64,000 nt of DNA from Paracoccus kondratievae (GTDB lineage Bacteria; Pseudomonadota; Alphaproteobacteria; Rhodobacterales; Rhodobacteraceae): NCBI RefSeq assembly GCF_009301415.1, contig NZ_CP045072.1:1541001-1605000 (forward strand), in the 5' to 3' direction. Below, in pieces: positions 1 through 7,436 of this stretch (the first letter of the stretch is position 1; the number at the start of each line of letters is the position of its first letter). The notes below the pieces were generated by a model that saw nothing but the letters and a program-made list of their open reading frames with translations, was not told the origin of the DNA and made no database searches. Both the position numbers and the translations under genes were made by a program.

Positions 1-145
1 ACGAGCATGACGCCATCCAGCGCGCGCGCATCGTCGGCACGATAGTCTCCGTGCCGCTGACGCTTTCCCGTGGCTCAAGCGACATGCCTTCGAGCCAGAA
101 CCGGGTTTCCTGCCGCAGCAGGCGATGTGGAAATGTGGCCTGCAT
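1..145 (-). CDS. Phage tail-region protein, partial (cut by the window edge)
   Basis: Only the first 48 codons are visible, beginning with ATG at 145 directly after the tape-measure stop codon (147-149), so it belongs to the same late operon. The N-terminus reads MQATFPHRLLRQETRFWLEG and is followed by a Ser-Gly-Thr-Glu segment. Genes in this position in related siphophages encode tail-tip or distal tail proteins. Assignment to a family is not possible from this fragment; the tail role is inferred from position only. Confidence 0.6.
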   Translation of the reverse strand, partial: MQATFPHRLLRQETRFWLEGMSLEPRESVSGTETIVPTMRARWMASCS

Positions 146-146
146 G

Positions 147-2576
147 TCAGGCACCCCACGGACCCGGTCGGCGCTTTTGCGCCTCGGACATCGCTTGCGG
201 CACTTGGGCAAGGATCGCGCGACCGGCGCTGGCGATTTTTGCATCCAGCTCACGGTCACCAGTGGTGCCACGCAGATCGACCGTCAGCGAAACAGACGAT
301 GATCCACCCCCGCCGCCACGCAATTTGTGGTTCGGGATCACCATTCCGGCCGATTTCGGGACGATGAGCTCAGGGCCCTTCTCCCCCACCACATAGGCGC
401 GCCCGGGATCGACCGGGCCGCCCGCAGCGCGGAAACCACCGAAAAGCCCGCCGAACAGAGACGAGAAAAAACCGCCACCGCCACCACCAGCGCTTCCAAA
501 CTGACCCATCAGGGCGTTCCTGATGCCGCTGTTGATGATATCCGCCGCGATCTGCTTGAGTACCTGCGCCAGCCCATCGCGCAGGCTCTCGCCCGCAACA
601 AGCGCCCCCGCGAACGCATCGGCAATGCCGTCGATGGCCTGATCGAACTGTTCCTGCGCAAGCTCGGCGCGTTCCAGCTCTGCCGTCAGTTGCCCGACCT
701 GCGCCGCCTGCGCCTCGATCCGCGCGTTCACCTCAGCATTGACCGGGATGCCCGCTTTCTTCGCTGCGTCGAGCATCTCCCATTGCGCACGGAGCCGGGC
801 GGTTTCCTCTGCCGATTTGCCGACCAGCTGGATCTGGCGTTCGAGGTTAGTGATGTCGCGGCTGGCGTCTTCAATGATATCGGAAAACGTGGGTTCCCCC
901 TTACCACGGCCCGCGCCGCGCTTGCGACCGCGGCCAGTCTTCTTGCTAGGCCCGCCCGATCCATTCTCCGATTGCGCAGGAGGCTGAGGGCGCGTAACCC
1001 CGTCTGGGGTTTTATCAGCCTCCTCAGCCGCAGCCTTCAGATCACTCTTTCTGCGCTCATAGTTTTCTGTAATGCCATCAAAGAACCCCTCAACAGCATC
1101 GGCGGCGGCATAAACGGTGCCGGATCCGCGATCATACCCTGAGTTATAGGCATCCGAAACGCTGCGCGACGAATAGCTGGTGGCAAGGTCAGTAGCCCTG
1201 GGTAATGAAACCGTGCCAATACCGCCCGCCAGATTGGTTCCGGACCCACCAGTTAAGCTCGCTACCGCTCCGGTTAGGGCGTCAACCTGTGCTGCCACTC
1301 CACGAACCCCACTCAACACAGTGTTGACCATGGTTTCGACTGCGCTGATCACTGCATTGATCGCAGACTGCAAAGCGCCGGTAATGGCGTCAGGTATCTT
1401 AAGAAACGCCTCCGTGACAGCGTCGGCTGCCCCTTCAAGCGCGCCGTTCATCACGGCAAGCGCGTCGATAATCGCGCCGATGGCCTCCCCAGCCGTGATC
1501 CCGGCGGCCGCAAAAGCGTCTCCAGGACCATAGATCGCCTCGCGAACCGTCGTGTTCAGGAAATCCGACAGCTGACCGAGGGCTTCAATGGCTTTCTGGG
1601 CATACTCGCTGAACGTGCCAAGTGCCGCTTGAACAGAAATGCCGATTTCCTCTGCCAGATCGGCATTGGAGCTGAGCCAAGTGCTCAGGTCCATCATGCC
1701 CTGGGCCAGCGCAGCCGTGGCCCCAAGCCCCTCATCCGCTCGGCCAATAAACGTGGTCAGAGCAGAGTTGATATTGGTCCAACCATCCGCCATCGTCGGA
1801 GCCATACGGGCAAATCCCGCATCCGCTTTTGCGGCCATATCGTCCAACGCCTGTGTAATCACGGCAGACGTAAGGCGGCCCTCCTCACCCATCTGCTTCA
1901 GCTGATCGCGGGTACCGCCCGCCGCTTTCGCAATCGCGTCCAGCAGTTCAACTGGGGCGGCTTCCCTCAACGAGCGAAGCTCATCGCCTTGCAGTACCCC
2001 AGATGACAATGCCTGACTGAGCTGCAGCATGACAGAGCCGACTTCAGCGCCACTGGCCCCACCCATGGTGAGCAATTTGTTCAGCGTTTCAACGCGGCGG
2101 ATGGTCTCGTCAAACCCAGCTCCGGTGGCCTTCTGGATGCGCGCCACGCCGTCAGCCATGTCCCTCAGCCCGGTGCGAGACCGGATGGCGGCCTCAGTCA
2201 ATCTCTCCGCAGCATCGTCGGAATATTCTCCCAACGAGCGGAGCCGATTTTCAACTTGCCGGTAATCCTGGGCGTATTTCCCCAACTTCGCCATCGAGGC
2301 CAACAGAGCGGTCACACCGGCGACGGCGCCAAGCGCGCCTGACCGCATACCCGCAAAGCTTGTGGATGCCCCACGGGACAGTCTGGTGAAAACACTATCC
2401 AGCTGGCGCCCAACTTCACCGCTAGCTCTCGCTATTCCAGCATTTGACCGCGCAAAATCTCGCTCCATCTTTTGGGCAGTCCTGATTGCCCTAGCCTCAA
2501 TCCGCGCAAGCTGCTGCATGAACTTTTGTTCAGTCAGGCCAATTGGCAGTTCCAGACCTGCATCAGCTTCCGCCAT
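147..2576 (-). CDS. Phage tail tape measure protein
   Basis: This 809-residue protein is the longest of the late operon and sits directly after the tail assembly chaperone genes, the fixed position of the tape measure in siphophages. Residues about 75-300 match the conserved tape-measure domain, with motifs such as GVLQGDELRSLREAAP and a helix-rich remainder. Hydrophobic helices lie at about 355-385 and the C-terminal third contains Lys/Arg-rich linkers, a Gln/Glu coiled-coil stretch (about 590-660) and a Gly/Phe-rich segment near 700. The protein sets tail length and is thought to pass into the host envelope during DNA entry. The start overlaps the preceding chaperone gene by 14 bases. Confidence 0.93.
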   Translation of the reverse strand: MAEADAGLELPIGLTEQKFMQQLARIEARAIRTAQKMERDFARSNAGIARASGEVGRQLDSVFTRLSRGASTSFAGMRSGALGAVAGVTALLASMAKLGKYAQDYRQVENRLRSLGEYSDDAAERLTEAAIRSRTGLRDMADGVARIQKATGAGFDETIRRVETLNKLLTMGGASGAEVGSVMLQLSQALSSGVLQGDELRSLREAAPVELLDAIAKAAGGTRDQLKQMGEEGRLTSAVITQALDDMAAKADAGFARMAPTMADGWTNINSALTTFIGRADEGLGATAALAQGMMDLSTWLSSNADLAEEIGISVQAALGTFSEYAQKAIEALGQLSDFLNTTVREAIYGPGDAFAAAGITAGEAIGAIIDALAVMNGALEGAADAVTEAFLKIPDAITGALQSAINAVISAVETMVNTVLSGVRGVAAQVDALTGAVASLTGGSGTNLAGGIGTVSLPRATDLATSYSSRSVSDAYNSGYDRGSGTVYAAADAVEGFFDGITENYERRKSDLKAAAEEADKTPDGVTRPQPPAQSENGSGGPSKKTGRGRKRGAGRGKGEPTFSDIIEDASRDITNLERQIQLVGKSAEETARLRAQWEMLDAAKKAGIPVNAEVNARIEAQAAQVGQLTAELERAELAQEQFDQAIDGIADAFAGALVAGESLRDGLAQVLKQIAADIINSGIRNALMGQFGSAGGGGGGFFSSLFGGLFGGFRAAGGPVDPGRAYVVGEKGPELIVPKSAGMVIPNHKLRGGGGGSSSVSLTVDLRGTTGDRELDAKIASAGRAILAQVPQAMSEAQKRRPGPWGA

Positions 2577-2709
2577 CGTTCCACCTGTCAGCTAAAGCGC
2601 AAAGCGCGTCATATTCTTCGTCACTCATCGGCTCACCACTGTGAGCGTGCCCACTACCCTGCGCCCGGTTCCAGCCGTCCACACAGGCCGTGAACTCCCA
2701 CATCGTCAT
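2563..2709 (-). CDS. Tail assembly chaperone, downstream (T-like) part
   Basis: From ATG 2709 this frame gives 48 residues containing MTMWEFTACVDGWNRA, a motif typical of the small tail chaperones (Phage_TAC_2 / gene transfer agent gp10.1-like) found just before the tape measure. The ATG overlaps the stop of the upstream chaperone as ATGA. The same frame is open further upstream to 2814, with no start codon, and encodes family-like sequence there (RLYGDGAAIGFSPAQVKEM). That suggests the protein is also, or only, made as a -1 frameshift fusion to the upstream gene, as with lambda G/GT. Which product is made cannot be settled from sequence. Confidence 0.75.
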   Translation of the reverse strand: MTMWEFTACVDGWNRAQGSGHAHSGEPMSDEEYDALCALADRWNDGGS

Positions 2710-3146
2710 TTCCTTGACTTGCGCCGGCGAGAAGCCGATGGCTGCCCCGTCGCCGTAGAGGCGGGAGAAGCGGATGCGGCCTTGGCTTCCCCCGCCTCCG
2801 TCTCCCCCACCGCGTCATGTCCCTTACCGGAAAACGCTTTGGTCAGGATCGTAAACGCCAGCAAATTCAGTTCCGAAATGTCGGCGTCATCAAATGCCTG
2901 CCTGACCTTCCGATCAGCGGTAGAGCGATCCATCCCCGCGCCTTGCAGCCCCAACCGAATACACGCCAGCACCTCTCGAACTTTCACGGGAGAGTAAGCG
3001 AGACTGCCGCGCTGCACGCCCTGCGACAAGCGCCAACGCAGGTCGAGCACCCCTGACTCTGTCAGATCGTCCAGAGCCTCAAGTTCACCGATGCGGAGAA
3101 GAAAATCATCCTCTCCGCTCGCCCATAGAATGCGCTCAGCCTCCAT
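2706..3146 (-). CDS. Tail assembly chaperone, upstream (G-like; GTA gp10 / Phage_TAC_11-type)
   Basis: A 146-residue protein between the tail tube gene (TAATG overlap at 3146) and the tape measure. Residues about 1-95 look like the gene-transfer-agent gp10 chaperone family: a short compact domain with the stretch SLAYSPVKVREVLACIRLGL. The last 40 residues are Ala/Ser/Lys-rich and low in complexity, ending RRRKSRK. That tail overlaps a well-conserved peptide in the -1 frame, so the C-terminus is probably shaped by the overlap and not by function. The product coats the tape measure during tail assembly. Strong in context, moderate by sequence. Confidence 0.8.
   Translation of the reverse strand: MEAERILWASGEDDFLLRIGELEALDDLTESGVLDLRWRLSQGVQRGSLAYSPVKVREVLACIRLGLQGAGMDRSTADRKVRQAFDDADISELNLLAFTILTKAFSGKGHDAVGETEAGEAKAASASPASTATGQPSASRRRKSRK
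2789..2808 (-). promoter_or_regulatory. Candidate -1 ribosomal frameshift site (two G5 runs)
   Basis: Within the 3' part of the G-like chaperone gene the minus strand carries two runs of five G, GTG-GGG-GAG (run at 2804-2808) and GCG-GGG-GAA (run at 2789-2793). Both lie after the last -1-frame stop (2815-2817) and before the zero-frame stop. A Gly-tRNA on GGG can re-pair one base back in either. Neither is a canonical X-XXY-YYZ heptamer, so the exact slip site is uncertain. Confidence 0.4.
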
Positions 3147-3601
3147 TACGGCGCCGTCACATTATGAAAGGTCAACTCGCCATCCGAGACCACAGAAATG
3201 CTGACCTGTGCCTTGCCGCCACGCTCCCCGGTCACCTCAAATCCGGTCACATGGATCTTGCCCTGCCAATAGCGGCCATTAGCAGCATCGTCGGGCTTCC
3301 CGATGTAGATACGGGCATTGATGCTCTCGGTCGTGTTAAAAGCGTTCCACCAGTTGTCGACCGCTTCGGCTGCCAGCACGCCCGAGCCGCTGCCGCTGAA
3401 ATCGAGGCTCTCAACGCCCCGCTCAATCCACGAGGGCAGTTCGGGATCATCACAATCCGGGACGTTCACCTCGGTCGCATTTTTCGAGAACGAGATCGTA
3501 TGGTTGGTCAGCCCGCAGGGCCGCAGGTAAGTGCCGGGCGTAGTGGTGCTTTCAAGGAAAATCGCCACCGAGCTGCCCACATAAGTGGTCGGCTTTGCCA
3601 T
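3146..3601 (-). CDS. Phage major tail tube protein
   Basis: The 151-residue protein begins MAKPTTYVGSSVAIFLES and resembles the TP901-1/lambda-V type tail tube family: a compact beta-rich protein with an N-terminal 'VAIFLE' strand and a 'TNHTISFSKNATEVNVPDC' hairpin segment typical of these tubes. It is polymerised around the tape measure into the non-contractile tail. Position between head-completion genes and the tail chaperone agrees. The stop codon overlaps the start of the chaperone gene by one base. Confidence 0.88.
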   Translation of the reverse strand: MAKPTTYVGSSVAIFLESTTTPGTYLRPCGLTNHTISFSKNATEVNVPDCDDPELPSWIERGVESLDFSGSGSGVLAAEAVDNWWNAFNTTESINARIYIGKPDDAANGRYWQGKIHVTGFEVTGERGGKAQVSISVVSDGELTFHNVTAP

Positions 3602-3659
3602 GGTATTGCTCCATCTATTGGTGATGCCTTGCCCAAGGGCGCTTGCCGGGCAGCCGGGA

Positions 3660-3815
3660 TCAGCCCCGGATTTCTTCGATGCTGTCGCCCGCCTTATCCC
3701 GGCAGGCTTGCGTCAGGCCGGCATGAACCTCGCCTGCCCGAAAAATCATGATGACGTTGGATCTTGGCATCCACTCGAAGTCCCGAAGGACGCGCCATTT
3801 TCTTTGTTTTGGCAT
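3660..3815 (-). CDS. Small phage protein of unknown function (51 aa)
   Basis: A 51-codon frame begins MPKQRKWRVLRDFEWMPR, preceded by AGGA seven bases before the ATG. The 'RDFEW-x-PR...F-x-AGE-x-H' layout resembles small accessory proteins encoded in the head-to-tail part of Rhodobacterales siphophage operons. The remaining residues are plain and soluble, with no membrane segment. It lies on the late-operon strand, 58 bases before the tail tube start, and just beyond it the DNA is interrupted by an oppositely oriented gene whose start is only 20 bases away. Function is not known; the gene call rests on the ribosome binding site and protein-like composition. Confidence 0.6.
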   Translation of the reverse strand: MPKQRKWRVLRDFEWMPRSNVIMIFRAGEVHAGLTQACRDKAGDSIEEIRG

Positions 3816-3835
3816 CGCGGTATCCTGCGGCACCT

Positions 3836-4141
3836 ATGGAGGATGCCTTGCATAAGTCCGTTCAAATTCTGATTGCCGCTGCCTGTGTCGTCGTCATTTC
3901 AGCCGGATCTGTCTGGCTAATGGACCGAAAGCAGCAGGCCGATGCCGAGGCGGCTAAAGTCGACGCGATGTTCTCTGCCCTTGAGCGAAAAAATGAGGCC
4001 CGGCGCAAAGCCGAGGCTGACGCATGCCGAGCCGATCTGGAAGCCTATGACAACGGCAGCATCATGGCCTTTGTCCAACGTGCCAAAGGCGGCGACATGC
4101 TCGCCGAAGTGAAGAAATGCCGGGATCTGGTTAGTCGCTGA
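3836..4141 (+). CDS. Membrane-anchored protein inverted within the tail operon; probable moron
   Basis: This plus-strand gene lies among minus-strand late genes and its 3' end overlaps the facing tail-completion gene by 11 bases. From ATG 3836 it encodes 101 residues. One hydrophobic segment (about residues 9-29, with ILIAAACVVVISAGSVWLM) is followed by a charged, Ala/Glu/Lys-rich helical domain with two cysteines, in the layout of an inner-membrane protein with an outward domain. A TTG at 3848 has a better ribosome site (GGAGG five bases upstream) and would give 97 residues. Opposite orientation, own expression and membrane location fit a lysogenic-conversion or superinfection-exclusion gene; that role is inference. 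Confidence 0.7.
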   Translation: MEDALHKSVQILIAAACVVVISAGSVWLMDRKQQADAEAAKVDAMFSALERKNEARRKAEADACRADLEAYDNGSIMAFVQRAKGGDMLAEVKKCRDLVSR

Positions 4142-4544
4142 CCCATGCTTTGCGAACGGCCCGGGTGATTGCCGAACGGACACGGGTCCGGTTCGCTCGC
4201 CAAGCCGGATTGAAATACGGGCTGGCGGGCATGTTCTTGGTGCCATGTTCCTGCAATTTCGCATTCTGAAACCGGCCGCCGCTTTCATTCGTGACGATGG
4301 TCGTTTCGTCCCCAGCCTTCACCACCACGCCGATAAATCCGCGCTCACCCTTGCTGGTGGAGACGGACGCGGCGTCTTCGACCCTGATTGACCGGATCAG
4401 TTCGCCCTGCTCACGGGGCGCTAGGTAGCGCATGGCAGAGGCCACCTGTTCACCGCCCACGCGAGCTTGGGCCTTGGCCGCCGCGGCCACCTTCGCAGCC
4501 TTGCGGCGAAACATGGCTTGGACCTCGGGAATGCCGTTCACCAT
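4131..4544 (-). CDS. Tail completion protein, HK97 gp10-like
   Basis: A 137-residue protein with the C-terminal signature of HK97 gp10-type proteins: an 'LQEHGTKNMPASPYFNPAW' segment (about residues 97-116) followed by a basic helix. This family joins head and tail or acts as a tail terminator. It is encoded between the DUF3168 protein and the tail tube, the usual place. The last bases overlap the convergent membrane-protein gene. A 41-base gap separates it from the preceding gene, unlike the coupled genes upstream. Confidence 0.87.
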   Translation of the reverse strand: MVNGIPEVQAMFRRKAAKVAAAAKAQARVGGEQVASAMRYLAPREQGELIRSIRVEDAASVSTSKGERGFIGVVVKAGDETTIVTNESGGRFQNAKLQEHGTKNMPASPYFNPAWRANRTRVRSAITRAVRKAWVSD

Positions 4545-4585
4545 TTTTGACTCCCAGAATCAGTTACCCTTGTCGGGGGGAGACA

Positions 4586-4978
4586 TCACGCCGAATCGGC
4601 CTCCACCATCGCCTCGAACTGCACCACGCCGTGCACAGACACCCCATCCGGATCATCCATGACCCGCACCATTGAAACCCGGATGGGATGCATGGTCAGC
4701 GCGTCGGTGTCTGCCCAGCCGTTCAGCGCCGCTGCGACATCATCGGTCAGGTCCTCAAGCAGCCCCTTGCTTTCGGCCCGATCGAACACGTCGATCTGCA
4801 CTGTCACCTCTCGCGCCTCGATGCATTCGACCGAGGCATCATTCCAATAACTCGGCCCCATGGTGATATAGGGCATGGGGGTTTTTTTGGTCGGCCGATC
4901 CACAACCGGCACGCCCGGGATCTGATCTTGCAGGCGGGCGATGATGATCTGGCGAAGGTCTCTGCCTGCACGCATCAC
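4586..4978 (-). CDS. Tail terminator/completion protein, DUF3168 family
   Basis: The 130-residue protein has the DUF3168 pattern: an N-terminal helix, the 'PMPYITMGPS' strand at about residues 34-43, and 'REVTVQIDVFDRAESKGLLE', followed by a C-terminal beta segment. The family includes tail terminators of siphophages that cap the tail tube. The start may be GTG 4978, which overlaps the upstream stop as GTGA, or the adjacent ATG at 4975; the difference is one residue. Confidence 0.87.
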   Translation of the reverse strand: MMRAGRDLRQIIIARLQDQIPGVPVVDRPTKKTPMPYITMGPSYWNDASVECIEAREVTVQIDVFDRAESKGLLEDLTDDVAAALNGWADTDALTMHPIRVSMVRVMDDPDGVSVHGVVQFEAMVEADSA

Positions 4979-5301
4979 CCGACCCTCCCGATCAACATTT
5001 CAAGAAAGGCCCTGTCTTCGCTCTCACGTGGATCCTCACGCAGTTCGTAATCCCGCCCGTCAATACGCAGCTGCCAGTCACTGTCGATCTGCCGCGTCAG
5101 GTCAAAGGCGCGCACTGTGACAATGGCAGGCGATTTTGCTGTCAGACGCGCCTGCATCACCGTCTCACCGCCCCGCAGCCAGCGGACATGGCACCAGACC
5201 GTGCCCCGGATCTGGTGCGATTGCACCACCTTGGCATCAGCGTCCAGCGCCTCGACCGGCTCAAGCAACGTGGCGCGTTTGGTCAGATCGCCTGCCCTCA
5301 T
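4975..5301 (-). CDS. Head closure / head-tail adaptor protein (SPP1 gp16-like)
   Basis: The 108-residue protein begins MRAGDLTKRATLLEPVE, the standard opening of the phage head-tail joining family, followed by a beta-barrel core containing 'TVWCHVRWLRGGE' and a C-terminal 'DYELREDPRE' segment. It forms the ring beneath the connector that closes the filled head. It is coupled by ATGA overlaps to the genes on both sides. Confidence 0.88.
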   Translation of the reverse strand: MRAGDLTKRATLLEPVEALDADAKVVQSHQIRGTVWCHVRWLRGGETVMQARLTAKSPAIVTVRAFDLTRQIDSDWQLRIDGRDYELREDPRESEDRAFLEMLIGRVG

Positions 5302-5666
5302 GGCGCAGATTCTCCAGGTGCGGGGGTGGGGTGGAACAACCGATAGCTGGACAGCAGCGCCCGAACGGTCAGGGGCGGGACCGCATCCTCGGCAGTGCCA
5401 TCCTCGCCGCCGCGCACCTGATACATCCGCTCGGCCAGCATCTTGATCGCCACCCGGATTGCCTCATCAGCAACGATCTGGTCGGGGTTATATCCGGCAG
5501 CCCCCATGGCGGGCAGATAGCCAGCAGACGCATAAATGGGCCGGCCGATCCAAGCCTGCACCTGCAATTCCGCCGCGCGCCCGATGGCGGCAATGACCGC
5601 ATCTTCTTCGGTGTTGGACGGATCGACCCGGAGATGCGCTTTAAGATCGGCCAGCGAGACGATCAT
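5298..5666 (-). CDS. Head-tail connector protein (gp6-like)
   Basis: The 122-residue, helix-rich protein begins MIVSLADLKAHLRVD, the hallmark of HK97 gp6-type connectors, with 'AIGRAAELQVQAWIGRPI' as the second helix. This protein forms the first ring below the portal. Position directly after the capsid block, with ATGA overlaps up- and downstream, agrees with the family role. Confidence 0.9.
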   Translation of the reverse strand: MIVSLADLKAHLRVDPSNTEEDAVIAAIGRAAELQVQAWIGRPIYASAGYLPAMGAAGYNPDQIVADEAIRVAIKMLAERMYQVRGGEDGTAEDAVPPLTVRALLSSYRLFHPTPAPGESAP

Positions 5667-6157
5667 TTCGTGGCCTTGGCTTTCTTGGCTTGCCCGGCCT
5701 CGGCCGGCGCATCCGCGTCAGCATCATCGGCAGCCGAAGCCGCCGCATCAGGCTGATCATCACTGTTCTCCCGATCATTCTGGATAGCGAGACGCGCGGC
5801 TTCCTCGGTAATCTGGGCCCGGAGGTCATCCAGCCGCTTTTCCTCGGCAGCAACTGCGGCCTCGCGTTCCCGCAGGAGCTTTTCGCGCGCATCGAACTCC
5901 ATGCCGGTAGCCTGACCCTCAGCCGGATCCGGTTTGGTAGCGATCGGTGCAAAGCCTGCCGCAGCCCCAACGTTTGCTACTGCAAGATACTGTTCCTGCG
6001 CCGCCATCGCGGACTCAAGGTCAGCATCGGTCGCACGGACGAAGCGCCCGGTCTTGAGCATCTTGTCGACGTCTTTTTGCTCGACCTCGACAATACCGCC
6101 AGCCCGCACGCGGCCATAAACACCGACCGCCCCGCGAAGCGCCTTCAGCTTAATCAT
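5663..6157 (-). CDS. Phage virion-region protein of unknown function, coiled-coil
   Basis: The start is taken at ATG 6157 (MIKLKALRG) because AAGGAG precedes it by seven bases; it gives 164 residues. The N-terminal third looks like a small beta domain of about 45 residues with 'VGVYGRVRAGGIVEVEQKDV'. The middle (about 90-130) is a charged Glu/Arg/Ala coiled coil, and the C-terminus is Ala/Asp-rich with a Lys-rich end. Genes in this slot between capsid and connector in HK97-type phages often encode head decoration or completion factors; no such function is shown by sequence here. Confidence 0.72.
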   Translation of the reverse strand: MIKLKALRGAVGVYGRVRAGGIVEVEQKDVDKMLKTGRFVRATDADLESAMAAQEQYLAVANVGAAAGFAPIATKPDPAEGQATGMEFDAREKLLREREAAVAAEEKRLDDLRAQITEEAARLAIQNDRENSDDQPDAAASAADDADADAPAEAGQAKKAKATK

Positions 6158-6217
6158 GAGAAATCTCCTTATCTGGAAGGTGTTGCCGGGCGCACCAGCG
6201 GCGCGCCCGGGCATCGC

Positions 6218-7435
6218 TCACGGGGTCGGAGCGGTGTAGTAGCAGAGCGCCAGCGGGCGCTTGACGACCACGACGCCGCGCTTTTCGCCGCGAACGGTCA
6301 GCATGTTCTTGTCGAAGTTGTCACGGTTTTCCGAGCTGAGCAGGATTTCGATCCCCTGACGCTCGTAATAGGTCGCAGCGACCTTGAACGCGCCGGTCAT
6401 GAAATCGCCCTCGGGCATATCCTCGGTATCGACCACGCGACGGCCCCAGAGCCGGGGCGTTGCCGATCCGTCGAACGGGTTGCCGAAAATGTAGCGGCCG
6501 GTGCTGTCCTTCAGCATCTCGGCAGCCGCCCAGTCCCAGATATTCAGGACCTGAGCATCAACCACATAGCCCGCTGCGGCCACCTGCAGGATGCCAAGGC
6601 GCAGGCGATCCAGCATCGTGGCGCCGGTCGGCTCACGACCCGTCTGCGCATAGGCGGTGGCATTAGCGATCAGGCCGGACATGTTTTCACCGACACCGTC
6701 CCCGGCGAGGATCTGCGCATTCTCGACCTTGTTGACCTCATAGGTCAGCGTGGTGTCGATATCGCTGCGCAGGGCCGGGATATCATCCAGCATGTGCTTG
6801 TGGATTTCCATCCGGCCAGCGATGGTCTTGACCTCCGCCGAGGCCGAGTCCCAGGTCTTGTCGATCAGGGGCTTCACGGTCACGCCGTCATCAGGCACGA
6901 TACCCGCTGCGCCGGTGCGCGAAACCTCGCGGAAATACTTGATCAGCGGCTGGTCCGTTTCACCAACCGTGATCAGGTCCTTCACCACCAGCTTTTTCTG
7001 GGGCTCGGAAATGATCTCCGATTCCCGACGCTCGGGCAAAAGGGCACCGCCCGAGGCAGGCGCCGATGTGATGGCGTTGAATACGCCAAGAGACGCATCA
7101 CCGTGAACGCCGCTCTTTGCCAGAGCACGGATTTTTTCCTCAGCCGAGGCCATGACCAGCTGGCCGAGCGTCTGGACGCCACCAAGGCCGCCACGGTGCC
7201 CATTGGCAACGCGCTGCGCCAGTTCCCGGGACGAGGCCTCGATCTCATCAAGCCGTCCCATCAACTCGCCCTGCTTCGCCAGAGCCTTATCAACTTCGGT
7301 CTTGGTTTCAGCCGTCAGGCCGCCAAGGCGGTTGGCCTCATCAATGGCCGATTGAGCCTTTGCGCTGATCTGAGCAGTGATCTGCTCAAAATCGTTCTTG
7401 AACTCGGCAAAGGCCGAGGGGAGGTCAAACGACAT
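6218..7435 (-). CDS. Major capsid protein, HK97 family
   Basis: A 405-residue protein from ATG 7435, with GGAGAAGTGAC as the ribosome site. Residues about 1-80 form the coiled-coil scaffold (delta) domain normally removed by the head protease. The remainder matches HK97-fold capsids: 'GGALLPERRESEIISEPQKK' near the mature N-terminus, and 'EDMPEGDFMTGAFKVAATYY' in the C-terminal A-domain. It builds the icosahedral head. The gene follows the protease by one base, the normal HK97 order portal-protease-capsid. Confidence 0.95.
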   Translation of the reverse strand: MSFDLPSAFAEFKNDFEQITAQISAKAQSAIDEANRLGGLTAETKTEVDKALAKQGELMGRLDEIEASSRELAQRVANGHRGGLGGVQTLGQLVMASAEEKIRALAKSGVHGDASLGVFNAITSAPASGGALLPERRESEIISEPQKKLVVKDLITVGETDQPLIKYFREVSRTGAAGIVPDDGVTVKPLIDKTWDSASAEVKTIAGRMEIHKHMLDDIPALRSDIDTTLTYEVNKVENAQILAGDGVGENMSGLIANATAYAQTGREPTGATMLDRLRLGILQVAAAGYVVDAQVLNIWDWAAAEMLKDSTGRYIFGNPFDGSATPRLWGRRVVDTEDMPEGDFMTGAFKVAATYYERQGIEILLSSENRDNFDKNMLTVRGEKRGVVVVKRPLALCYYTAPTP

Positions 7436-7436
7436 G

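Noticed and set aside
3917..4288. Minus-strand frame opposite the inverted membrane-protein gene
   Set aside because: It would overlap the tail-completion gene out of frame and has no ribosome site; the plus-strand frame has a clean membrane helix and charged helix.
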